64,000 nucleotides of DNA from Comamonas thiooxydans (GTDB lineage Bacteria > Pseudomonadota > Gammaproteobacteria > Burkholderiales > Burkholderiaceae_C), in NCBI RefSeq assembly GCF_000964545.1, contig NZ_BBVD01000013.1, forward strand, positions 62,001 to 126,000, written 5' to 3'. How positions within the stretch are numbered: position 1 is the first letter of the stretch; every line of letters starts with the position of its first letter. The position numbers were made by a program, and so were the translations under genes. The notes beneath the pieces are model-generated. The model made no database searches and was not told where the DNA came from. It saw only the letters and a list, made by a program, of their open reading frames with translations. Positions 17,305 to 28,212 of the stretch are shown here, one piece after another.

Positions 17305-19431
17305 TCAGACTTCGCGTCCGGCCTGATGGCCTGAATGCATGGCGCCCTCGATATAGCCCAGGTCCTGGCAGTCGCCGATGCGGCGCACGGGAGTCCGGGT
17401 AAGGGATTGCAGCTGGTCGGCAACGGCGGAGTCAGCCTCGGCTCCAATGGCCAGCACCACGGAGTCGGCTGGCGTGCGGTATTCCTCGCCTTTTTTGTCC
17501 GTCCAGACGACTTCCTTGCGATCGATGCGCGTGACGTTGGACTGCATCAGCAGCTTGCCGTGCTTCTTCACGGCGTCGTACACGCGCCAGCGGCGCACGA
17601 TGGCCAGCTCGGTACCGGGATGGGTGCCGGGGTCCAGCACGGTGACTTCGCGGCCGCGATCGAGCAGGAACTCGGCCAGTTCCAGGCCGACCAGGCCTGC
17701 GCCGATGATGACCACGCGCTTGCCCAGGGGCATCCACAGCTTGGACAGGTTCTGGATCGCTGCCGTGCTGTCCGTCACCTTGAACATGCCGCCGGCCTTG
17801 AACAGAGCGCGCTCGGCCAGATTCAGCTTGGCCTTGGCAATTTCTTCGGCGCGATCGCCCGTCATCAGACGGCGCAGTTCGTCGCCGCTCCAGACATGGC
17901 TTTGCTGCGCGCCTTCGATGGCGGGCGCGGCACGCCTGGCGCCGGTGCCCACCAGAATTTCGTCAGGCTGCAGCTCGGCCAGCAGCCCGGCGTCGACCGT
18001 GGTGTTCAAGCGCAGCTGGATGTTCGGGTGGTCCATCTGCCGCACCAGATAGTCGAGCAGGCGGCCGTTCTCGGGATAGGCCAGTGCGGCAAAGAACAGC
18101 GTGCCGCCCAGGCGGTCGCTGCGCTCGACCAGCGTCACGCGATGGCCGCGCAGGGCGGCGACGCGGGCGGCCTCCATGCCCGAAGGGCCGCCACCGACGA
18201 TCAGTACATGCTTGGGCTTTTCGGCAAAGGTGATGGTCCTGCTCGCCTCGTGGCCGGTCTGTGCGTTGACCGCGCACTTGATGCCCTTGTTGATGAAAAT
18301 CTCGCTTACGCAGGCATAGCAATAAATGCAGGGGCGCACGCTCTGGGCGGCGTTGGCTTGCAGTTTGTTGGCCAGGTCGGGGTCGGCCAGCAGCTTGCGG
18401 CCCATGGCCACAAAGTCAATCTCGCCATTGCTGATGGCGGCGGCGGCGGCATCCAGCTCCCAGCGGCCGGCCGAGATGATGGGAATGCCGACAGCCTTTT
18501 TGATGCCGGTGGCAAATTCGCGATAGGCATTCTGCTTTTGCGGAATCGGTGCATCGGTGAAGGCCGTGCCTGTGGGCAGGCGCGCATAGGCCGAGACATT
18601 GATGGCATCCACGCCCAGCTCTTCGCAGAGCTTGGCGGTCTTGAGCGCCTCGTCCATGGTGATGCCGCCGGGCGTGTGCATTTCCTCGGCGTCGATACGC
18701 ACCCAGATGGGGAAGTCGGCGCCCACGCGCTCGCGCACGGCAGTCAGCACTTCGCGCAGCAGGCGGCTGCGGTTTTCATAGCTGCCACCGTATTCGTCGG
18801 TACGGCTGTTGAAAAAGGGGGAGAGGAAGTTGGCGATCATGTAGTTGTGCGCGCAGTGCACTTCCACAGCATCGAAGTTGGCCTGCTTGGCGCGCAGGGC
18901 GGCCGCAGCAAACCATTCCACCATCTGTGCAATATCGGCCTTGTCCATCACGCGGTAGCGGTCGGGGTAGGGGCCAACTCCCACAAAGGTCGAGAACTCC
19001 TTGGGCGTGACGGTGCGCATGGCTTCGGCCACAGGGCCGTCGGGCGGAATCGAGGACACCCACATCTCGCGTCCGTGGGTGCGGTCATTGGCCGCGACCT
19101 TGCCGCTGTGATTGATCTGGATGGCGACTTTGCCGCCGTGCGAGTGAACGCGGCGCGTGACTTCGGCCAGACCGGGGATGAAGCTGTCGTTGGAGATACC
19201 CAGTTGGTGCGGCTCGCTGGTGCCGGTGGGCCAGGAGATGGCGGCCGTGCCCATGATGATGAGGCCGGTGCCGCCCTTGGCACGCTCTTCGTAATAGTCC
19301 TGGGCGCGCTCGCCGCAGATACCGTCGGTGCCGCCGTAGTTCTCGCCCATGGGGGCCATGATGATGCGGTTCTTCAGCTCCATGGTGCCGATACGGCCCG
19401 GCTCCAGCATTGATGCGTGGGGATTGCTCAT
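17305..19431 (-). CDS. Old-yellow-enzyme family NADH:flavin oxidoreductase (dienoyl-CoA reductase type)
   Basis: This protein of about 708 residues has two halves. The first is an FMN TIM barrel of the OYE family (MELKNRIIMAPMGENYG, later AVEVHCAHNYMIANFLSPFFNSRTDEYGGS). A 4Fe-4S segment (CIYCYACV...KCAVN, about 370-395) joins it to an FAD/NAD(P) half with VLIVGGGPSGMEAARVAALRGH and VVIIGAGLVGLELAEFL. This is the architecture of 2,4-dienoyl-CoA reductase and bile-acid-inducible reductases (BaiCD-like). A likely role is reduction of a conjugated double bond in a steroid or steroid-CoA. The ATG at 19431 follows GGAGACAGCG. It lies directly downstream of the FadH-like gene. Confidence 0.8.
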   Translation of the reverse strand: MSNPHASMLEPGRIGTMELKNRIIMAPMGENYGGTDGICGERAQDYYEERAKGGTGLIIMGTAAISWPTGTSEPHQLGISNDSFIPGLAEVTRRVHSHGGKVAIQINHSGKVAANDRTHGREMWVSSIPPDGPVAEAMRTVTPKEFSTFVGVGPYPDRYRVMDKADIAQMVEWFAAAALRAKQANFDAVEVHCAHNYMIANFLSPFFNSRTDEYGGSYENRSRLLREVLTAVRERVGADFPIWVRIDAEEMHTPGGITMDEALKTAKLCEELGVDAINVSAYARLPTGTAFTDAPIPQKQNAYREFATGIKKAVGIPIISAGRWELDAAAAAISNGEIDFVAMGRKLLADPDLANKLQANAAQSVRPCIYCYACVSEIFINKGIKCAVNAQTGHEASRTITFAEKPKHVLIVGGGPSGMEAARVAALRGHRVTLVERSDRLGGTLFFAALAYPENGRLLDYLVRQMDHPNIQLRLNTTVDAGLLAELQPDEILVGTGARRAAPAIEGAQQSHVWSGDELRRLMTGDRAEEIAKAKLNLAERALFKAGGMFKVTDSTAAIQNLSKLWMPLGKRVVIIGAGLVGLELAEFLLDRGREVTVLDPGTHPGTELAIVRRWRVYDAVKKHGKLLMQSNVTRIDRKEVVWTDKKGEEYRTPADSVVLAIGAEADSAVADQLQSLTRTPVRRIGDCQDLGYIEGAMHSGHQAGREV

Positions 19432-19447
19432 TTTGTTTCGCTGTCTC

Positions 19448-21475
<2,028 letters not shown>

Positions 21476-21537
21476 TCACGCGCAGATGTTGCGCCAGTGT
21501 AGGAAGGGCCACGGTAAATTTTCCCTAGGGGAATTAC

Positions 21538-21555
21538 ATCGTCCGTTTGCATGTA
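21538..21555. promoter_or_regulatory. Operator-like site, one conserved half (site 5)
   Basis: ATCGTCC, spacer GTTT, then GCATGTA. The left half is perfect and the right half weak, with standard spacing. It lies between the divergent fadH-like gene and hsdA. Confidence 0.45.
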
Positions 21556-21618
21556 GTCTGGCTGTTCATGATGGGCTTAGATGTGCGCCATCACCACCCA
21601 GACAAAAGGAAACAAGAC

Positions 21619-22392
21619 ATGTCCATCATCGTGATGAGCGGCTGCGCCACCGGCATTGGTGCCGCTACGCGCAAGGTCCTGGAAGCGGCCGGCCACCAGA
21701 TCGTAGGCATCGATATACGCGATGCGGAAGTGATTGCCGATCTCTCGACGGCCGAAGGTCGAAAGCAGGCGATTGCCGATGTACTGGCGAAGTGCAGCAA
21801 GGGCATGGACGGCCTGGTGCTGTGCGCCGGCCTGGGGCCGCAGACCAAGGTGATCGGCAATGTGGTTTCGGTCAATTATTTTGGCGCGACCGAGCTGATG
21901 GATGCTTTTCTGCCGTTGCTGAAGCAGGGCCGGCAGCCCGCAGCCGTCGTCATCTCGTCCGTGGCTTCCGCGCATCTGGCTTTTGACAAGAACCCACTGG
22001 CACCGGCACTGGAGGCCGGCGAGGAAGCCAAGGCCCGCGCCATTGTCGAACAAGCGGGAGAGCAGGGCGGCAATCTGGCCTATGCGGGCAGCAAGAATGC
22101 CTTGACGGTGGCTGTGCGCAAACGCACCGCCGCCTGGGGCGAGGCCGGCGTGCGCCTGAACACCATCGCCCCCGGCGCGACCGAGACTCCCTTGCTGCAG
22201 GCGGGTCTGCAGGATCCGCGCTATGGCGAATCCATTGCCAAGTTCGTGCCTCCCATAGGCCGCCGAGCCGAGCCGTCCGAGATGGCGTCGGTCATCGCCT
22301 TTTTGATGAGCCCGGCCGCAAGCTATGTGCATGGCGCGCAGATCGTCATTGATGGCGGCATTGATGCGGTGATGCGTCCGACACAGTTCTGA
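21619..22392 (+). CDS. hsdA: 3-alpha-hydroxysteroid dehydrogenase/carbonyl reductase
   Basis: This 257-residue SDR matches, as far as I recall, C. testosteroni 3-alpha-HSD/CR along its whole length. It has SGCATGIGAATRKVLEAAGH at the N-terminus, Ser114 (VISSVASAH), Tyr155 and Lys159 (AYAGSK), and ends GGIDAVMRPTQF. It interconverts 3-alpha-hydroxy and 3-keto steroids with NAD(H) and reduces xenobiotic carbonyls. It is the inducible entry enzyme for 3-alpha-hydroxysteroids and bile acids. The ATG at 21619 follows AAAGGAAACAAGAC. The ksi gene follows after a terminator, a pairing known from this species. Confidence 0.95.
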   Translation: MSIIVMSGCATGIGAATRKVLEAAGHQIVGIDIRDAEVIADLSTAEGRKQAIADVLAKCSKGMDGLVLCAGLGPQTKVIGNVVSVNYFGATELMDAFLPLLKQGRQPAAVVISSVASAHLAFDKNPLAPALEAGEEAKARAIVEQAGEQGGNLAYAGSKNALTVAVRKRTAAWGEAGVRLNTIAPGATETPLLQAGLQDPRYGESIAKFVPPIGRRAEPSEMASVIAFLMSPAASYVHGAQIVIDGGIDAVMRPTQF

Positions 22393-22453
22393 CATCCCCC
22401 GAGGCAGGCCCTGCGTCTTCCTCCTCTCTCTGTGGTAGGGAGAATATGGCCTC

Positions 22454-22472
22454 GCCGCAAGGCGGCTTTTTT
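22454..22472 (+). terminator. Short terminator between hsdA and ksi
   Basis: GCCGC, loop AAG, GCGGC, then TTTTTT. It lies 62 bases after the hsdA stop and 65 before the ksi start. It should make ksi at least partly independent of hsdA. Confidence 0.65.
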
Positions 22473-22530
22473 GCTTGCCGTCCCATGTTTGGGCATTGCC
22501 GGTTTTCAACGGCGCTTGCTAAAAGGATGA

Positions 22531-22914
<384 letters not shown>

Positions 22915-23076
22915 TGAGAGTCAGGCGTTTGACTGCTTCTGATATGGAAGCTGTCTTCGCCTGATTTGAAAGGATTACAAGACTCTTTGAATCTGAAATC
23001 CATTGATATACAGCGGGAGATGCTATTGATTTTGTTGTTCAAGGCGGTGCAGTGAATGCCCCCAGCCTGAGCCGGC

Positions 23077-23988
23077 TTACAGATGGAAGTGCCCGGCTGC
23101 CTCGGGCTGGTAGAGCACTTTCTCGATCCGGATATGGCAGGTGCGATCGAGAATCCGCCAGTCGATGCGGTCTCCTTCCCGACAGCCCAGAATGGCCGTG
23201 CCCACGCCCGAGAAAACCGAGAGCCTTCCTGCACTGTCATCGGCATCCTCGGGATAGACCAGGGCCACTTCGACGGCCACCTCATCGAGGCGCAGCAAGG
23301 CTTTGGAGTTCATCGTGACCACATTGCGCTGCACCTGCCGGGCATCGACGATGGCGGCACGCTCGATTTCATGCTCCAGATCGACCGCTTGCGACTCCCA
23401 TTCCAGGGCGAGCAGATCTCTGAGGCGTGACTGATCCACGGCGGTGATGCAAATGCCGCCCGCCGCTCCCGGCAGCCCGGCGCGCAAGCGCTGGAGGTAG
23501 CGCTGCGCCGTCATCGCATAGGACTTGAGTGCGGGCGTTTCACTCTCCAGCACAAAGCCGTTGTGCGCAAAGGCCTTGAGCGAGCGCGTGTTGTCGGCAT
23601 GGATTCTCGCAATCAGTCTTTCGGCGCGCATGTCGAAAAAGGCCAGCTTCATGCCCTCGTGCAAGGCGCTGGCACCGAGCTTGCGCCCCCAGTTGTCGCG
23701 CTTGCCTATGACCAGCACGATTTCGCAGTCCGGTCCATTGCGGATCAGACGCACGAAGCCCACGGGCAGGTCGTCGCGGTCGTAGGCCATGAAGAAGCGG
23801 CCGCCCTGATTGAAGAGATGGGTGAGTATGGGCAGCTGAACCCGGTCGATGAGCTGCTCTATGTGACGCGAGACATGACGCGAATCGCTGAGGTGGCGCA
23901 CGACGTCTTCGTCGCTCAGCCAGTCCATCAGATTCAGTGCATTGGCCCGCGTGATTTCCGGGCACAGGGATATGAAAGGCTTGCTCAT
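23077..23988 (-). CDS. GNAT acetyltransferase fused to a Rnk/GreA-C-type domain
   Basis: This protein of about 303 residues has two parts. The N-terminal two-thirds look like a GNAT fold (FFMAYDRDDLPVGFVRLIRNG...IVLVIGKRDNWGRKLGASALHEGMKLAFF...NTRSLKAFAHNGFV). The C-terminal 110 residues (VTMNSKALLRLDE, ALVYPEDADDSAGRLSVFSGVGTAILGCREGD) match the GreA/GreB C-terminal or nucleoside diphosphate kinase regulator (Rnk) domain that binds the RNA polymerase secondary channel region. I chose ATG 23988; the frame opens earlier only at a TTG. It shows no steroid link and is transcribed leftward after ksi. The function of the fusion is not known to me. Confidence 0.72.
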   Translation of the reverse strand: MSKPFISLCPEITRANALNLMDWLSDEDVVRHLSDSRHVSRHIEQLIDRVQLPILTHLFNQGGRFFMAYDRDDLPVGFVRLIRNGPDCEIVLVIGKRDNWGRKLGASALHEGMKLAFFDMRAERLIARIHADNTRSLKAFAHNGFVLESETPALKSYAMTAQRYLQRLRAGLPGAAGGICITAVDQSRLRDLLALEWESQAVDLEHEIERAAIVDARQVQRNVVTMNSKALLRLDEVAVEVALVYPEDADDSAGRLSVFSGVGTAILGCREGDRIDWRILDRTCHIRIEKVLYQPEAAGHFHL

Positions 23989-24397
23989 CTTCAACACCGT
24001 CGGTTGCAAGAATGAAAGCCTTTCATGGCCACGGCGCGGGCCATGACGGTTCTTTCGACACAGGCGCCGATTCTAGGCAAGCGGATTCTGCTGCGCAGGC
24101 GCAGCGCTGATCTCGCATCTCTTTGCTCGGTCTATGGCGAGCCTGTGGTGTGGCGTGCGGCGCTTGCCCCGGAGCCGGAGAAGCCATGGCGCCGGCGCTG
24201 CAACACAGCAGCAGCCGGCGGCTGCGATGCTCTGTATTCAGAAGCTGCTTGCGCCTGACTGCATTCGAATTTCGAATGTTTTGTGGTTATGGTCAATAAA
24301 AGACAGGCGCAATATGCTCTTATTTAGATAGCATTTGAAGCGCTGGATGTTGCGATCCGTGCCGGGGCGACGCGCGTAGTCCAGCCAGGCCGGCCAT
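23989..24397. other. Gene-free stretch with palindromic repeat, copy B
   Basis: No convincing gene lies here. A 77-residue frame (24025-24258) has no ribosome binding site or family. The part 24236-24345 (AGAAGCTGCTTGCGCCTGAC ... ATAGCATTTGAAGCGCTGG) is a diverged copy of the palindromic repeat at 4219-4300. Confidence 0.5.
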
Positions 24398-24838
24398 TCA
24401 GGGATTGGCGTATTTGAGATGGATGATCGGGTAGGCGCGGCCTTGTCCGTCATGCAGGGAGCGGCCCGTGCGCCTGAAGCCCAGGCGTTCGTAAAAGCCC
24501 ACTGCCTGAGCGTTGTGCTCGTTCACATCGGTGCTCATCTCGGGATGCAGTGCCAGGCCGTGGCGCACCAGCGCCGCACCGAGGCCCCGGTGCCTGAAGT
24601 CGGGGTCCACAAACAGTGCCTCCATATGGCCCTGGTCCATGAGCATGAATGCCAGGGGATAGTCCTGCTCGTCGACGGCGAACCACAGCGGGGCGTCTGG
24701 CAGAAAGCTGCACACCATCTCATCAATCTCGGAGCGATCCTGCGGACTCAGAAAGTCATGTGTGGCATCAACGGCATGGCGCCAGATCTCGATCGCTCGT
24801 GCCCCTTCGTCGGGGCGGGAAGCTCGAATGGAAGTCAT
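24398..24838 (-). CDS. GNAT-family N-acetyltransferase (YjaB-like)
   Basis: This 146-residue single-domain GNAT protein has motif A at MEALFVDPDFRHRGLGAALVRHGLAL (about 70-95), followed by NEHNAQAVGFYERLGFRRTGRS for motif B. It resembles the YjaB/PhnO-like putative acetyltransferases. The acceptor is unknown. It is monocistronic leftward next to a LysR gene, with no visible link to steroid metabolism. Confidence 0.78.
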   Translation of the reverse strand: MTSIRASRPDEGARAIEIWRHAVDATHDFLSPQDRSEIDEMVCSFLPDAPLWFAVDEQDYPLAFMLMDQGHMEALFVDPDFRHRGLGAALVRHGLALHPEMSTDVNEHNAQAVGFYERLGFRRTGRSLHDGQGRAYPIIHLKYANP

Positions 24839-24881
24839 CGCCGGATTATGCGTACGAACACGCTTGTCCCGTGGTCAGGCA

Positions 24882-25793
24882 TCAAGAGCGGTCCATGCCT
24901 GTCAGATGGGGCTCCAGCACCTCGGTGATCCAGTTCAGGAACGCGGTGACCCGCGGTGCAATATGTCTGCGATGCGGGTAGAGCAGGGACACTGGCATGG
25001 GCGCGGCCTTGAAGTCGGGCATGACCTCGACCAGCAGGCCCTGATCCAGCAGATGGCGCGCACCCCGGACGGGTGCCTGAATCAGGCCCAGACCGGCAAG
25101 GCAGGCTGCCTGGTAGGCATCCGTGCCGTTGACCACCAGGGCGCAGCGCATGGACTGCAGCGCGATTTCCTTGCCGTGCTGATACTCCCAGCCCGCGCCA
25201 TGCCGCCCGAGCTGGTTCGCATAGTGAATGATGCGGTGGCATGACAGATCGGCCAGTGTTGCGGGCGTGCCGTGGCGCTCCAGATAGGCGGGACTGGCCA
25301 GATTGCACATCTCCATTGCACCGATGGTGCGGGCGATCAGGTCGGTATCTGCCAGCGGGCCGATGCGCACCACACAGTCAAAGCCTTCCTGCACCACATC
25401 CACGCGGCGGTCGCTGGTGCTGATGCCTACTTCCAGCAAAGGGTGGGCCGAGAGGAATTCGGGCAGTTTCGGAATGACGACATCCCGGGCCAGAGAATTG
25501 GGCATATCGATGCGCAGATTGCCTCGCAGCCCGCTGGCGGCAGGCTGGAACATGGCTTGCAGCTGTTCCAGGTCGGCCATGAGTTCCTTGCTGCGCTCAA
25601 GGAACTGCTCGCCATCGGCGCTCAGCCGCACATGTCTGGTGGTGCGTTGCAGCAGACGGGTTCCCAGCTGCTTTTCCAGCTGCTGCACCACGGTAGACAC
25701 ACGGCTTTTGGTCAGCCCGAGCTGCTCTGCGGCCTGGGTGAAGCTGGAGAGTTCGGCAACGCGGGTGAACACATGAAGCGCATTGAAATCCAT
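24882..25793 (-). CDS. LysR-family transcriptional regulator
   Basis: This 303-residue LysR regulator has an N-terminal helix-turn-helix, FTRVAELSSFTQAAEQLGLTKSRVSTVVQQLEKQLGTRLLQRTTRHVRLSADG (residues 9-61). A ligand-binding domain containing NLRIDMPNSLARDVVIPKLPEFL follows. It lies divergent from the SDR gene at 25902 with about 110 bases between, so it probably regulates that gene. It is similar in class to, but not a copy of, the regulator at 10709-11644. Confidence 0.88.
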   Translation of the reverse strand: MDFNALHVFTRVAELSSFTQAAEQLGLTKSRVSTVVQQLEKQLGTRLLQRTTRHVRLSADGEQFLERSKELMADLEQLQAMFQPAASGLRGNLRIDMPNSLARDVVIPKLPEFLSAHPLLEVGISTSDRRVDVVQEGFDCVVRIGPLADTDLIARTIGAMEMCNLASPAYLERHGTPATLADLSCHRIIHYANQLGRHGAGWEYQHGKEIALQSMRCALVVNGTDAYQAACLAGLGLIQAPVRGARHLLDQGLLVEVMPDFKAAPMPVSLLYPHRRHIAPRVTAFLNWITEVLEPHLTGMDRS

Positions 25794-25901
25794 GGCTTTA
25801 TTGTATTTTCAAAGTGAACAGTGCGATCTTTTTTCTCGTGTTTATTCATGAATTGAGAACACCTAAAGTCCTGGCTTGTTGACATCCTCCATGAGACCGA
25901 C

Positions 25902-26669
25902 ATGCAAGCATCTGCACCCCGTATCGCATTGATCACCGGCGCAAGCCGTGGCCTGGGCCGTAGCGAAGCCCTCAAGCTGGCCGAGCTCGGCGTTCATCTG
26001 ATCATCACTTACAAGGACAGCGAAAGCGATGCGCAGGAGCTGTTATCCCGCATCGAGGCACAGGGCAGTCGCGCCGTGGCGCTGCGCCTGGACGTTGGTG
26101 AAAGCAAGAGCTTTGCCGCATTTGCGGACAGCGTCAGGCGCGTGCTGGCCGATACCTGGCAGCGCGAACAGTTGGACTATCTGGTGAACAATGCCGGTAT
26201 CGGCCTGGTGGCGCCGTTTGCCGAAACCACGGAAGAGCAGTTTGATCTGCTCGTCGATATTCACCTCAAGGGCACGTTCTTTCTGACGCAGAAACTGCTA
26301 CCCCTGATCCGGGACGGCGGACGCATCATCAATACCTCGTCCGGGCTGGCACGCTTCAGTCTCCCCGGCTACGCCGCCTATGCGGTGATGAAGGGCGGCA
26401 TTGAGGTGATGACGCGCTACCTGGCCAAGGAGCTTGGCGCACGCGGCATCGCCGTGAACACCATTGCACCCGGCGCCATAGAGACGGATTTCGGTGGCGG
26501 CGTGGTGCGCGACAATGCACAGCTCAACGCCCATATCAGCGGCCTGACCGCCATGGGCCGGGCGGGGCGCCCCGACGATGTGGGCGCCGCGGTTGCCGCA
26601 TTGCTTGCCGATGGCAACAACTGGGTCACGGGCCAGCGCATTGAAGTGTCTGGTGGCATGATGCTCTGA
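25902..26669 (+). CDS. Short-chain dehydrogenase/reductase
   Basis: This 255-residue classical SDR has the cofactor motif TGASRGLG (about 11-18), LVNNAGIG, the active site Ser (NTSSG) and YAVMK (Tyr and Lys), and the C-terminal VTGQRIEVSGGMML. It resembles 3-oxoacyl-ACP reductase/glucose-dehydrogenase-type enzymes with NADP preference. It is divergent from the LysR gene just upstream, a common regulator-target arrangement. No steroid-type operator is present, so a role outside steroid degradation is more likely. Confidence 0.75.
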   Translation: MQASAPRIALITGASRGLGRSEALKLAELGVHLIITYKDSESDAQELLSRIEAQGSRAVALRLDVGESKSFAAFADSVRRVLADTWQREQLDYLVNNAGIGLVAPFAETTEEQFDLLVDIHLKGTFFLTQKLLPLIRDGGRIINTSSGLARFSLPGYAAYAVMKGGIEVMTRYLAKELGARGIAVNTIAPGAIETDFGGGVVRDNAQLNAHISGLTAMGRAGRPDDVGAAVAALLADGNNWVTGQRIEVSGGMML

Positions 26670-26817
26670 GCGTACGCCGGGCAACTCCATTCGGAACGCG
26701 GCCTTGCCCGGCAGCGCCAGGGCGGTCAAGGCATATGGGATGCATGCAGACACGCAGCGGCAGATATTCGATGCCTGCGGACCAGGTGTTGGGGATAGAG
26801 GATTTGGAGACTGAGTC

Positions 26818-27219
26818 GTGCCCGAGAACTATCTGGGAAGCTGTTTATGTGCAAGAGTCGGCTATCGGCTGCTGTCGCCGCCCAGGGCCGTGACCCACTG
26901 CCATTGCGGGCAGTGCCGCAAAAGCCATGGCTCCGCGTTCGCGAGCTATGGCGCCGTACCGCGCAAGGATTTGTGCATAGTCTCCGGGCAGAGTGATATC
27001 AAATCCTATGCATCGTCGGCTTCCGTGCACAGGCAGTTTTGCCAGCACTGCGGCTCATCCCTGTTCTGGTCCAGACAGGCCGGTGACTGGGTCGACTGGA
27101 TATGTATCGCACTGGGAACGCTGGACTCGCCTTTTTCGGCTCTCAAGCAAAAGCATGCGCATCTGGAGTCGCAGCCTTTGTGGTCAAGCTTTGCCGGTGG
27201 CTGCATGCGCAATGACTGA
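26818..27219 (+). CDS. GFA/CENP-V-type zinc-binding protein
   Basis: This 133-residue protein belongs to the glutathione-dependent formaldehyde-activating enzyme (GFA) family. The zinc-binding cysteines show as CLCARV, THCHCGQCRKSHGSAF and FCQHCGSSLFW. Length is normal. It starts with GTG at 26818 preceded by GGAGACTGAGTC. Most chromosomal members have no proven substrate. Confidence 0.78.
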   Translation: MPENYLGSCLCARVGYRLLSPPRAVTHCHCGQCRKSHGSAFASYGAVPRKDLCIVSGQSDIKSYASSASVHRQFCQHCGSSLFWSRQAGDWVDWICIALGTLDSPFSALKQKHAHLESQPLWSSFAGGCMRND

Positions 27220-27291
27220 GGGCCGCCTTAGCCCCTCGGGTTGCTGCACAGGCCTCGTGCAAGGCGATGTTGCGGCCCTGGTTTGATGTGC

Positions 27292-28104
27292 TCACTCCCC
27301 CTTGAACACCGGCTGGCGTTTCTCGATGAACGCATTCATGCCCTCCTTCTGGTCGCGGGTCGCAAACAGGATCTGGTTGGCCTTGCGCTCCAGCATCAGG
27401 GCGGCATCGAGCGATGCGTCCATGCCTGCAATCACCACTTCCTTGATCTGCTCCACGGCCAGTGGCGGCATATTGGCAATCAGTTTTGCCATTTTCAGCG
27501 CCTCAGGGATTACCTGATCGTCTGCACAGACTAGGCTGACCAGACCCATGGCATAGGCTTCGTCGGCGCTGACGGGTTTGCCGGTCAGCAGAATGCGCAT
27601 GGCCTGGAACTTGCCCACGGCGCGCACCAGCCGCTGGGTGCCGCCGATACCGGGCATGATGCCGATGCGAATCTCGGGCTGTGCAAAGCTGGCCCCTTGC
27701 CCGGCAATGATGATGTCGCAATGCATGGCCAGCTCGGCCCCGCCGCCAAAGGCATAGCCGCAGACCGCTGCAATGATGGGTTTGGGGCACTTCTCAATGG
27801 GGGCCCAGACGCGCTCGGTGTGGCGCTTCATGATCTCTATGGGGCCGCAGGAGTCCATGCTCTTGATGTCGCCGCCTGCCGCAAACACCTTGTCGCCGCC
27901 GGTCAGAACGATGCAGCGCACGCTGGCGTCTGCGCTCAGTTCGGCGAAGGTCCTGGACAGCGCAGCCTGCAGAGAAAGACTCAGCGCGTTCGTTGCCTCG
28001 GGGCGGTTGAGCTGAACGATTGCCACGCCATGGTCCTGATGCCGAACCAGTAGCTCTCGCTGCGCGGTGTCCATGTTTTCAATAGCGGAAAGCGATGCCG
28101 ACAT
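27292..28104 (-). CDS. Enoyl-CoA hydratase/isomerase family protein
   Basis: This crotonase-fold protein of about 270 residues adds water to enoyl-CoA or isomerises it. The oxyanion-hole segments are FAAGGDIKSM (about 70-80) and CGYAFGGGAELAMHCDIIIA. FAQPEIRIGIMPGIGGTQRL follows, with a Glu in the position of the catalytic acid/base. I chose ATG 28104; the ribosome binding site is weak, and ATG 28074 is possible. It is divergent from the SDR at 28213, with the operator-like repeat (28161-28178) between, placing it in the steroid side-chain or ring beta-oxidation set. Confidence 0.82.
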   Translation of the reverse strand: MSASLSAIENMDTAQRELLVRHQDHGVAIVQLNRPEATNALSLSLQAALSRTFAELSADASVRCIVLTGGDKVFAAGGDIKSMDSCGPIEIMKRHTERVWAPIEKCPKPIIAAVCGYAFGGGAELAMHCDIIIAGQGASFAQPEIRIGIMPGIGGTQRLVRAVGKFQAMRILLTGKPVSADEAYAMGLVSLVCADDQVIPEALKMAKLIANMPPLAVEQIKEVVIAGMDASLDAALMLERKANQILFATRDQKEGMNAFIEKRQPVFKGE

Positions 28105-28160
28105 AGGAATTCCCAAGGAGTTGAACAGGGACGATGGTCGTTTTCAAGGGGTGGAGCAAC

Positions 28161-28178
28161 ATCGTCCTTTTGGACGTA
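28161..28178. promoter_or_regulatory. Operator-like inverted repeat (site 6)
   Basis: ATCGTCC, spacer TTTT, GGACGTA: 12 of 14 half-site matches with standard spacing. It lies between the divergent enoyl-CoA hydratase and SDR genes. An additional GGACGAT half-site is at 28129-28135. Confidence 0.65.
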
Positions 28179-28212
28179 TCTGCTGCTGGTGCCGAAACCT
28201 AAATTGGCAGGC

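Noticed and set aside
17335..19413. A 692-codon plus-strand open frame
   Set aside because: It is the antisense shadow of the old-yellow-enzyme gene; no domain or ribosome binding site.
24025..24258. A 77-residue frame in the gap after the GNAT-Rnk gene
   Set aside because: No ribosome binding site, no family, and part of it overlaps the palindromic repeat.
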